Assembly (NCBI GenBank): GCA_023248095.1
Contig: JAHFFF010000041.1
Span: forward strand, 1-11,180
Length of the DNA: 11,180 nt
Direction: 5' to 3'
Origin: Candidatus Omnitrophota bacterium
GTDB taxonomy: Bacteria; Omnitrophota; Gorgyraeia; 1-14-0-20-64-10
Shown here: piece by piece, positions 1 through 6,184 of the stretch
Layout of the letters: every line of letters starts with the position of its first letter
Numbering within the stretch: the first letter of the stretch is position 1
Notes under the pieces: model-generated
Told to the model about the DNA's origin: nothing
Databases searched by the model: none
The model's input: the letters and a program-made list of their open reading frames with translations, nothing else
Position numbers and translations under genes: made by a program

Positions 1-816
1 GAGGCCGTGGAACAACATCTCGATCCCCAACAGAATGAATACGGTGAGGAAGCCCACGCGGAGTACCGGATTGGGAAGGCGTACCAGCAGCTTGGATCCT
101 ATTAGGGCGCCCAGCGTGGTTCCCAAAACAACAGGGGCGATCAGGTTCGGATTGATCAAGCCTGCCTCCAGGTAGATATTGGCACCCGCCAAGGCCATGA
201 CACCGACGATCAAGTTACTGGTCGTCAAGGAAACCTTGGGCGGCAACCCGATGACCGAATCGGCGACGAGCACGGTTAAGGCGCTTCCCCCAATCCCCAG
301 CAGCCCTGAGGCCATGCCGGCCACACACGTGAGCCCCCCCGCAAGTGTGGCACGACTCCCCTTATAGGCAATCGTCCTTCCCTCCGCATAATCGTAGTAA
401 CTCCCTTCCAACCCTAACCGCCTGGAAATTGCATCCTGTCGGACGACCGGCTTCCATTCCCGCTTCCTGCGCATCCAAAGCACACCGCTGAAGACGAGAA
501 GGGTTGAACCGTAGAGGAGAAACAGAAGCCGTTGTTGCGACACGACAGCGGCCAAGGCTCCTGTGAGCGCGCCGATCACGGCAAATACCTCCAGGAATGC
601 GCTCGCCTTGAGGCTGGGCATGTGCCGACGGACGTAACCGGAGGCAGCGGCGGTTGAAACGGCGACCGCGGAAAGATTTCCGATGGCAATGGCCTGCTTG
701 ATATCGATGCTCAGGAAGGTTAGGACGGGCACCAGCACAACTCCCCCGCCCATTCCGCTGAGCGCACCCACCATTCCGGCCAGAACTGAGATGATGAAGA
801 GGAAACCGAATGACAT
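1..816 (-). CDS. TauE/SafE (TSUP) family anion permease, C-terminus cut by window edge
   Basis: This is an integral inner-membrane permease of the TSUP family (formerly DUF81), whose members export sulfite, sulfoacetate and related organosulfur anions or act as uncharacterised transporters. The reading frame is open for 272 codons from the ATG at 816 to the left edge. It shows the two-repeat TSUP layout. The first Gly-rich motif, GMGGGVVLVP, is at about residues 21-30. A hydrophilic linker follows at about 113-155 with a GSYYDYAEG stretch, and the second motif, GLLGIGGSALTV, is at about 168-182. The rest is hydrophobic segments, about 4 per half. The second motif reads GIGGS where GIGGG is usual. 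The start lies 4 nt after the stop of the quinone oxidoreductase gene and has no evident Shine-Dalgarno, so translational coupling is likely. The last visible residues (MLFHGL) look close to the normal C-terminus. The family call is firm; the substrate is unknown, although the redox neighbours fit sulfur-compound handling. Confidence 0.88.
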   Translation of the reverse strand, partial: MSFGFLFIISVLAGMVGALSGMGGGVVLVPVLTFLSIDIKQAIAIGNLSAVAVSTAAASGYVRRHMPSLKASAFLEVFAVIGALTGALAAVVSQQRLLFLLYGSTLLVFSGVLWMRRKREWKPVVRQDAISRRLGLEGSYYDYAEGRTIAYKGSRATLAGGLTCVAGMASGLLGIGGSALTVLVADSVIGLPPKVSLTTSNLIVGVMALAGANIYLEAGLINPNLIAPVVLGTTLGALIGSKLLVRLPNPVLRVGFLTVFILLGIEMLFHGL

Positions 817-820
817 GGGT

Positions 821-1783
821 TTATGGGATCAGCACGATGTTGCCGTAGGCGGGCGGAGTCATGACAGCCCGATGCGCCTGCGCTGCCTCGGCCAGAGGGA
901 ACTCCTTGCCAACCACGGGGCGCAAAACGCCTGCAGCCAGAAGCACCCCCATCTGCGCATGAATCTGCTGGAACTCTTCCGACGGAGTGTTCTTGAGAAC
1001 CATCCCCAGGATGGCCGCATCCCGCTGCATCGCATCCCGCGGGTCGATCTCGACCGCCCCGCGGCTTCCGATGACCACGATCCGCCCGAATGGCGCCAGG
1101 ATCTTCAGATCGGAGGCGAGGTTCTGATTGGCCAGCAGCTCCAGGATGACATCCACACCTCGGCCCTCCGTCAGCTTCATCATCTTTTCTAAGTGTTCAG
1201 GCTCGCTGTGATCAAGCACGTGGTCCGCCCCTTGCTCTTTGACCAGCTGCCTCCCCCGCTCCGAACCGGCCGTACCGATAACCGTCAGCTTCGCATGGCG
1301 GGCCAACTGCACCGCAGCTGATCCTACCCCTCCGCTGGCGCCGTGAATCAAAACCGTCTCTCCTGGCTGGAGTTTTGCCTTTTGAAACAGCGCGCGATAG
1401 GCGGTCCCATAGGGAATCGCGATGCAAGCACCTTGAGCGAATGAGGCGTTGTCCGGAAGCGGCTGGACCTGCACCTCATCGAAGAGTGATTGCTCCGCGT
1501 AGGAGCCGGTCACGGAACGGCCCCCATAAACCCTTTGCCCGACTGAAATGCGCTTGACCCCCGCGCCCACCGCTTCGACAATTCCCGCTCCGTCGGCCCC
1601 GGGGGTATAGGGCACCTCCGGCGAGTAACCATACATTCCTGCGCGAACGTACGTATCCACAGGGTTCACACCCGCCGCCATCACCCGCACCAGCACCTGG
1701 CCTGGCCCTGGCTTAGGCGGCTCGGCCTCCTCCAGCCTCATCACCTCCGGCGGCCCTGTTTGATGCACCCGAATCCTCTTCAT
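821..1783 (-). CDS. Zeta-crystallin-type NAD(P)H:quinone oxidoreductase (MDR superfamily)
   Basis: A 320-residue cytosolic medium-chain dehydrogenase/reductase of the zinc-free quinone reductase branch. These enzymes pass electrons from NADPH to quinones or reduce activated double bonds. The N-terminal GroES-like domain runs over about residues 1-120 and includes GVNPVDTYVRAG (38-49) and TPGADGAG (60-67). The Rossmann domain carries the cofactor motif HGASGGVGSAAVQLA at 147-161. No structural-zinc cysteine cluster is visible, consistent with the zeta-crystallin branch, and the length is normal for the family. I chose the ATG at 1783 because family homology begins there (MKRIRVHQTG). The frame stays open to 1924, but that extra stretch is the DUF2207 Gly-rich tail read in another frame. 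The ATG is 1 nt after the DUF2207 stop. A GGGAGG at 1800-1795, inside that gene's Gly codons, lies 11 nt upstream and could be its ribosome-binding site. The physiological substrate is not determinable. Confidence 0.9.
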   Translation of the reverse strand: MKRIRVHQTGPPEVMRLEEAEPPKPGPGQVLVRVMAAGVNPVDTYVRAGMYGYSPEVPYTPGADGAGIVEAVGAGVKRISVGQRVYGGRSVTGSYAEQSLFDEVQVQPLPDNASFAQGACIAIPYGTAYRALFQKAKLQPGETVLIHGASGGVGSAAVQLARHAKLTVIGTAGSERGRQLVKEQGADHVLDHSEPEHLEKMMKLTEGRGVDVILELLANQNLASDLKILAPFGRIVVIGSRGAVEIDPRDAMQRDAAILGMVLKNTPSEEFQQIHAQMGVLLAAGVLRPVVGKEFPLAEAAQAHRAVMTPPAYGNIVLIP

Positions 1784-1784
1784 C

Positions 1785-3704
1785 TCACCAGCCGCCTCCC
1801 CCGCCCCCGCCACCACCGCCGCCGGAGGAGCCACCTCCCCCGCCACCAGAGCTGGAGCCGGGTGCCGTCGAAGAGGAAGCGACCGCGCTAGCCAACGAGC
1901 TGCCCAGCCCTGAAGCGAAACCACCCGCGTTGAACGAATCCCACGAAGAACCGGTGTACCAGACCGGCTGGTACGCAGATCCTCCCGCTTCAGCGCGTGA
2001 CAGCAGATCGGAAAACTGCTTCGCCCACGCCTGTTCTACATCCAGGGCCAACGCATACGGCAGATATTTCTCAAACAACTCCGGCGTCTTACTGGCCGGG
2101 TACAATACGTTCATGCGCTCTTTCTCGACGGCAGACAGGAACATCTTGAATCCCTCGATCTTGTCCATCAGCGCCCGGCCCACCGGCGTCCGGGCCTTGA
2201 GCAGATGATAGAAAAGGACATTGATGAATGCCAATCCGACCAGCACTATGCTGGTATAGAAGCCGAGCGATGCAAAAAGCACCGTGCATCCGAATATCTC
2301 TCCGAACAGAAACGGAATCGAGAATAAGGTCAGGAGCAAGGCCCTGCCCCCCTTCATCAGCGCCCTCAATCCATGCTGGGCGATGGCGCCCTGCCAGGCT
2401 AAGGCAGCCTGTTTGAGCAAGAGGGTAACGCCGATCGTCCAGACGGACAGCCAAAGCGACATAAACACGGCGATATCTCCTTTGTTTATGATTCCGGCTG
2501 CAAGGGAGAAGGCGATCACCGCCGACAATGCCAGACCGACTGCGAAATACCTCCAGTTGGTGACGAAATACTTTTTCTCCGCTCCCGCTCGGAGCGATCG
2601 CTTGACTGCCTCGATCGCAGCCGAGATCCGGGTGTGATTCTCCTGCTTGAGCTCAATCATCTTTCGCGGATCCAGGAGTGTTTTAGCGATCTCTTTCTCT
2701 TCCGGCGCCAAATCGGCACCGGCCTGATCCTTCGTGAGGGTGTAGGTGCCGTCCCGATCGCGGATCGACAGAAACCTTTTCACCGCCATCTGGATCAGCG
2801 CCGCCGCAAACGTCTTATGATCGAATCCCATCTTCGCGATGTAACGGACGGTGGCCGGTGAAAGCCCATCAGGCGGTTCATACAGCGGCATGATGCTTCC
2901 CTTGGCCGGGTCGCGCCCGACCATCGCCCAGACGATCAGGTAATAACCAAGAACGATGAGCAGCCCCAGCCCTCCGATGATCAGGCTGAGATTGTCCCGG
3001 AGCAGATACTCGGCCTGCTGCGCCTGGGTCGGCCCCCGCACAATCCCCTTCGGCCAGCCGACCACAACGGTCAGTCCTTCCTTGGGCTGCAATAGTCCCG
3101 TCGTGGAAAAGTGAACCGTTCCATCCATGTCGACGGAGGTCCGGAATCCCTTCCCCTTGGATCCCTGCCGGCCGGTGTAGCCATCGAGCCTTAGGTCCTC
3201 TCTTGAGACGATCTTCGGAAGGGTGATGGTCGCCCAGGCCTGGTCGATCGGGAAGGCCCAGCCGTTGCCGGTGACATTCCAGTACAGCTCGTCGTGGTCT
3301 TTGAAGAACCCCAGTTGGCGATTGGTCGTGTAGGTGAGGGTGTAGGTGTAATCCCCGGGTGGCAGAAGGGAATCCTTCTGCCCGATGTAGACCCGCTTGC
3401 CGTTGAGGAGATCGCTGAAATGGTAGTCGTCCGGTTGACCATCCCGGAGGACCTCTCTCACAGAGAAATCGACCACGTAACGATTCCCAAGAGGGTCTTT
3501 ATACGTCGTGGGGAAATCCCTGAAGATGCCGTGGCGGATCGCATCCCCCTCGCTGTGCACGAGGAGGGTCTCGCGGACCGTCATGGTGGCATCCTCGTGC
3601 ACCGTGATCTGGCTGTCGAAAGCCAGGATTCGCTCAGCAGCAAAGACGGGGGTGTGGAAGAGCGTGGCGAGGAGAAATCCGATCAGCGAAATCTTGAGCT
3701 TCAC
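1785..3704 (-). CDS. DUF2207 (YciQ-like) membrane protein with poly-Gly tail
   Basis: A membrane protein of unknown function from the DUF2207 family, 639 residues from a GTG start. In order it has: a Sec signal (residues 1-22, cleavage near VFA/AE); a beta-rich extracytoplasmic DUF2207 domain (about 23-230, containing RHGIFRDFP); a membrane segment (about 240-263); a cytoplasmic part with a winged-helix-like stretch (about 281-316, PATVRYIAKMGFDHKTF); two closely spaced pairs of hydrophobic segments (about 386-431 and 454-502); a conserved helical region with RALMDKIEGFKMFL (about 510-525); and a Ser/Gly tail of 12 and more glycines ending in Trp. The start is uncertain. An in-frame ATG at 3731 overlaps the upstream gene by 13 nt and has no Shine-Dalgarno. 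The GTG at 3704 follows AGAGG at 11 nt and gives a cleaner signal peptide, so I prefer it. The gene sits between an exported thioredoxin-fold gene and a quinone reductase gene, with 1 nt before the latter. The family call is firm; the role is unknown. Confidence 0.88.
   Translation of the reverse strand: MKLKISLIGFLLATLFHTPVFAAERILAFDSQITVHEDATMTVRETLLVHSEGDAIRHGIFRDFPTTYKDPLGNRYVVDFSVREVLRDGQPDDYHFSDLLNGKRVYIGQKDSLLPPGDYTYTLTYTTNRQLGFFKDHDELYWNVTGNGWAFPIDQAWATITLPKIVSREDLRLDGYTGRQGSKGKGFRTSVDMDGTVHFSTTGLLQPKEGLTVVVGWPKGIVRGPTQAQQAEYLLRDNLSLIIGGLGLLIVLGYYLIVWAMVGRDPAKGSIMPLYEPPDGLSPATVRYIAKMGFDHKTFAAALIQMAVKRFLSIRDRDGTYTLTKDQAGADLAPEEKEIAKTLLDPRKMIELKQENHTRISAAIEAVKRSLRAGAEKKYFVTNWRYFAVGLALSAVIAFSLAAGIINKGDIAVFMSLWLSVWTIGVTLLLKQAALAWQGAIAQHGLRALMKGGRALLLTLFSIPFLFGEIFGCTVLFASLGFYTSIVLVGLAFINVLFYHLLKARTPVGRALMDKIEGFKMFLSAVEKERMNVLYPASKTPELFEKYLPYALALDVEQAWAKQFSDLLSRAEAGGSAYQPVWYTGSSWDSFNAGGFASGLGSSLASAVASSSTAPGSSSGGGGGGSSGGGGGGGGGGGW
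1788..1859 (-). repeat. Poly-Gly/Ser low-complexity tail ending in Trp (DUF2207 C-terminus)
   Basis: The last 24 codons of the DUF2207 gene encode an almost pure Gly/Ser tract ending in Trp and then TGA. At the DNA level it is an imperfect GGN-codon repeat, seen on the plus strand as CCN triplets. Glycine codons are mixed (GGC, GGT, GGA, GGG), so the tract is probably kept at protein level and is not a simple slippage expansion. The GGGAGG within it doubles as a plausible Shine-Dalgarno for the next gene at 1783. Confidence 0.8.
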
Positions 3705-3715
3705 CGGAGGCTTAA

Positions 3716-3720
3716 CCTCT
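3716..3720 (-). promoter_or_regulatory. Shine-Dalgarno AGAGG deciding the DUF2207 start
   Basis: AGAGG on the minus strand overlaps the TAG stop of the upstream gene (3721-3719) and lies 11 nt before the GTG at 3704. The stronger-looking GGAGGG at 3729-3724 lies immediately after the alternative ATG at 3731, so it cannot serve that ATG. It is also about 19 nt from the GTG, which is too far. The site therefore favours the GTG, though not conclusively. Confidence 0.45.
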
Positions 3721-4378
3721 ATTCCCTCCATTTGATGGAGCAGCCGACCGCCGGCTTCTGATCCGGATTGACGGGGCGCCCAGCCAACACGTCATCGATC
3801 GCGGCACGCAGATCCTTCCCCGTCACCGGCCGGTTGCTGCCCGGTCGGCTGTCGTCAAACTGCCCGCGATAGACCAATCGCCGCTGAGAATCGAAAACGA
3901 ACGGATCCGGCGTGCAGACAGCGGTGTAGGCCTTCGCCACCTGCTGCGTCTCATCGAATAAAACGGGAAAGGTGAATTTTTCCTGAAGGGCCATCTCTTT
4001 TAAGCTTTCCGGTGCGTCCTCCGGGTAGGCGTCCGGATCGTTGGAGCTGATGCCGACGACGGCCACGCTCTTGCCGGCGTAGGCCCGGGCAAGCTGGGCA
4101 AGCCCCCCCTTCACATGCTGCACGTACGGGCAGTGCCGGCAGAGGAAGATCACCACGAGCACCTGTTTGTCCTTGAAATCATTCCGCGAGACAACCTTGC
4201 CGGTAACGACATCCTTGAGTTGGAAATCGGGCGCCGGCGAACCGAGCGGAAGCCTCTCGTACGGTTGAGACATTCTGGCAGCGCTGAGGGAGGAGCTGCA
4301 TGGCAGGAGAATCGCCGTGATCAGAAGAATGGCGAAGAAGCGGGGGTCCCAATTGCTGTGCTTAGTCGTATTTTTCAT
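3719..4378 (-). CDS. Exported thioredoxin-fold protein (AhpC/TSA-redoxin type) with CRHC motif
   Basis: A 219-residue thioredoxin-fold protein, probably exported and acting in the periplasm as a disulfide or peroxide reductase-like protein. The N-terminus has a basic region and a hydrophobic core (about residues 14-26) followed by small residues, which reads as a Sec signal. The redoxin domain starts at GSPAPDFQL (46-54). The active-site motif FLCRHCPYVQ puts the two cysteines at 80 and 83, and the family cis-Pro follows in VCTPDPFVF (Pro157). The C-terminus has PAVGCSIKW, a common ending in this redoxin subgroup, with a further Cys at 212. LLPC at 24-27 resembles a lipobox but Pro at -1 is atypical. 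The ATG at 4378 is well supported: AAGGAG lies 10 nt upstream. It overlaps the end of the flavin reductase gene by 17 nt, implying coupled translation. The exact redox partner is unknown. Confidence 0.9.
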   Translation of the reverse strand: MKNTTKHSNWDPRFFAILLITAILLPCSSSLSAARMSQPYERLPLGSPAPDFQLKDVVTGKVVSRNDFKDKQVLVVIFLCRHCPYVQHVKGGLAQLARAYAGKSVAVVGISSNDPDAYPEDAPESLKEMALQEKFTFPVLFDETQQVAKAYTAVCTPDPFVFDSQRRLVYRGQFDDSRPGSNRPVTGKDLRAAIDDVLAGRPVNPDQKPAVGCSIKWRE

Positions 4379-5084
4379 AGGAAATGTGCTCCTTTGGAAA
4401 ACCCTGTTTCAGGGCAGCCTCTTGAGCTGCTTGGATCATCTCATTGAGTCCGCAGATGTAGATCCGCTTCCCGGCCGGGTCGGAGAAGAATTTTTCGATT
4501 TTCGTCTGGACGTAACCGGTTTCTCCCTTCCATGCGGCCGTCGGCCGGCTGATCGTGGGAATGTAGCAGAAGTTGGGATATCTCTTCTCCAGCTCCAGCC
4601 ACTCGCTGTGGTAGGGAATCATGTCGGCGTAGCGGGTGCCGAAGAGAAGCCACACCTTCCTCTGCAGCCCGCGCGGCAGGAAGTATTGGATCATGCTCCG
4701 GAAAGGGGCGATGCCGGTTCCGGTGGCGACAAAGACGATGTCGAAATCGATCGGGTTCGGCAGGATGAATTTTCCGAAAGGGAGCTGCACGCGGAAGCGA
4801 TCGCCCTGCTTGAGCGACCAGAACCAGTTGGTCACCGCCCCGCCCTGCACCAGCTTGACGATCAGCTCCAGGGCCTCCTTCCGGTCGGGAGAGGAGGCGA
4901 TCGAGTAAGCCCGCCGGATGACCTTTCCGTCCTTCGGGCAGATCACCACGGCGAACTGGCCGGGGATAAACTCCGCTGTCCGGCCCGGCTCGAAGGAAAG
5001 CTCGAACTGACGGGTCTCGTTGCCGAAGTCGGTGATGGCGCTTAGGGTGACGTCGAAATATTGCGGCGCAATCTTCTCGGACAT
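4362..5084 (-). CDS. Ferredoxin-NADP+ reductase-type FAD/NAD(P)-binding oxidoreductase
   Basis: A 240-residue cytosolic flavoprotein of the FNR superfamily, which moves electrons between NAD(P)H and a one-electron carrier such as ferredoxin or flavodoxin. The N-terminal FAD-binding barrel contains PGQFAVVICP (41-50) and the isoalloxazine motif RRAYSIASS (57-65). The NAD(P) domain contains ATGTGIAPFRSMI (120-132) and CGLNEMI (211-217). The chain ends in YEKYD, with Tyr two residues before the end, close to the terminal aromatic region that stacks on FAD in many bacterial FNRs. It is near normal length and has no extra iron-sulfur domain. I chose the ATG at 5084, 10 nt after the Omp85 stop. An in-frame ATG at 5141 would add 19 low-complexity residues and overlap the Omp85 gene by 47 nt. 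No strong Shine-Dalgarno is seen. The 3' end overlaps the thioredoxin-fold gene. Which partner it reduces cannot be told. Confidence 0.9.
   Translation of the reverse strand: MSEKIAPQYFDVTLSAITDFGNETRQFELSFEPGRTAEFIPGQFAVVICPKDGKVIRRAYSIASSPDRKEALELIVKLVQGGAVTNWFWSLKQGDRFRVQLPFGKFILPNPIDFDIVFVATGTGIAPFRSMIQYFLPRGLQRKVWLLFGTRYADMIPYHSEWLELEKRYPNFCYIPTISRPTAAWKGETGYVQTKIEKFFSDPAGKRIYICGLNEMIQAAQEAALKQGFPKEHISYEKYD
4389..4394 (-). promoter_or_regulatory. Shine-Dalgarno AAGGAG for the thioredoxin-fold gene
   Basis: A full AAGGAG on the minus strand lies 10 nt before the ATG at 4378 and inside the 3' end of the flavin reductase gene. It is the clearest ribosome-binding site in the window. It fixes the start of the downstream gene and confirms that the 17-nt gene overlap is real. 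Confidence 0.75.
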
Positions 5085-5094
5085 GAGGCGGGGG

Positions 5095-6159
5095 TCAGAA
5101 GGGCGAGCCGAAGGTGATATGAAAGCGGCTGCTGGAATCATCGTCTTCGCGGTTCAGGTTGACGCCGAAGTCGGCGCGGAGCACACCGTGAATCTCCCAG
5201 AAATGCACGACGTAGCGAAGGCCCATGCCGGCGCCGTAACCGAAGTCCCCCACGTCGGAGAACCTCCGGTAGGCCCGGCCGACATCGAAGAAGGCGGCGG
5301 TGGAGAGGCGCCGATGGAAAGTTCCTTTGAAGATCGGCAGGCGGGCCTCCACGTTGTTGATCATCTCGATCTCCCCGCCGACGAACTGGTCGTCCACATC
5401 CCGAGTGGACAGCCAGTCCCCGCGATGACCGCGGACGGTGCTGGCCCCTCCCACGAAGTACCGCTCGAAGAACGGCACCTCATCGGTGCTTCCGAAGTTT
5501 TCCATCCAGCCCAAGCGCAGATGCTCCACGAAGGTGAGATCCTCCCAGAGCGTTCCGGCGGCCCTCTCGCGGAAGGGTGTCGTGTAGGTGGCGAAGTCGG
5601 ACTCGAGCCGGCCAAAGTTGTAATCGCCGCCCCATCCCCGCACAGCCAGCTCCCCGCTGAGCTTGGCCCGATGGCCGGTGGTGGCATAGTGCGGGTCGTC
5701 CCTCTTATCGTTCTGAAGCCCCAATCCCAGAGCGCCGACGTTGCTCAGGCCTGCGACATCCCGATAGGCCGGATCCGCATCGGGGCTCACGTTGAAGAGG
5801 CTGGTGTTGTCCAGCCGGTAGGTCGCCAAGAGATCGGTCGTCGGATTGAGCGCCCATCCGGCGCCAACCTCCCATCCCCAGCGATGGAGATCGTAATGGA
5901 TGAGTCTCTGCTGTCCCACCCTCCCTCGGCCGGCAAGAAAGAGGGGGCTGTCGAAGAGATTCCGAACTTGAAGCCGAAGGGTGAGCTCCTGGGTATCGCT
6001 CGAGAGATCTCCCGATCCGCTCACCTTGGCTTTTCCGAAAGAGCTCTCAACCGCGGAGGTTTGCTGGACCGAACCGGCAGCGGGTTCTTGGGCTTGCGAT
6101 GCGGCTGAGCCAGCTAGCCACACAAGACCGAAGATAAGCAAGATAAGGAGACGCTTCAT
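5095..6159 (-). CDS. Omp85/BamA-TamA superfamily outer-membrane barrel lacking POTRA domains
   Basis: A 354-residue outer-membrane protein related to the C-terminal barrel of BamA/TamA (bacterial surface antigen family). A Sec signal covers about residues 1-23 (cleavage near SQA/QEP). Only about 35 linker residues separate it from the first strand (LRLQVRNLF, 61-69), too few for even one POTRA domain. Barrel signatures include LGLQNDKRDD (145-154), the loop-6 region RYFVGGASTVRGHRGD (233-248), the strand region AAFFDVGRAYRRF (288-300) followed by GAGMGLRYVV (309-318), and a C-terminal FHITFGSPF beta-signal ending in Phe. Loop 6 reads VRGH where VRGF or VRGY is usual. The ATG at 6159 is chosen because it begins the signal peptide; the frame stays open to 6225 but the extension is not signal-like. 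The start is 25 nt after the ceramidase-like gene. Roles known for Omp85 proteins are barrel assembly, secretion and lipid handling; none is demonstrated here. Confidence 0.88.
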   Translation of the reverse strand: MKRLLILLIFGLVWLAGSAASQAQEPAAGSVQQTSAVESSFGKAKVSGSGDLSSDTQELTLRLQVRNLFDSPLFLAGRGRVGQQRLIHYDLHRWGWEVGAGWALNPTTDLLATYRLDNTSLFNVSPDADPAYRDVAGLSNVGALGLGLQNDKRDDPHYATTGHRAKLSGELAVRGWGGDYNFGRLESDFATYTTPFRERAAGTLWEDLTFVEHLRLGWMENFGSTDEVPFFERYFVGGASTVRGHRGDWLSTRDVDDQFVGGEIEMINNVEARLPIFKGTFHRRLSTAAFFDVGRAYRRFSDVGDFGYGAGMGLRYVVHFWEIHGVLRADFGVNLNREDDDSSSRFHITFGSPF

Positions 6160-6184
6160 TGGGAGATACTCATCGGGCCCTATT

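Noticed and set aside
1784..1924. 47-codon N-terminal extension of the quinone oxidoreductase
   Set aside because: It is the Gly-rich tail of the DUF2207 gene read in another frame, giving Ala/Pro/Arg-rich sequence; family homology starts at the ATG at 1783.
4298..4309. Lipobox-like LLPC in the thioredoxin-fold protein
   Set aside because: Pro directly before the Cys is atypical for signal peptidase II sites; a cleavable Sec signal or membrane anchor is as likely.
5085..5141. 19-codon N-terminal extension of the flavin reductase to the ATG at 5141
   Set aside because: It would overlap the Omp85 gene by 47 nt and adds sequence unlike the family; the ATG at 5084 gives a normal N-terminus.
5020..6108. 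Long plus-strand open frame (362 codons) opposite the Omp85 gene
   Set aside because: The minus-strand product has a signal peptide, barrel motifs and a terminal Phe. The antisense product is compositionally odd and matches nothing I recognise.
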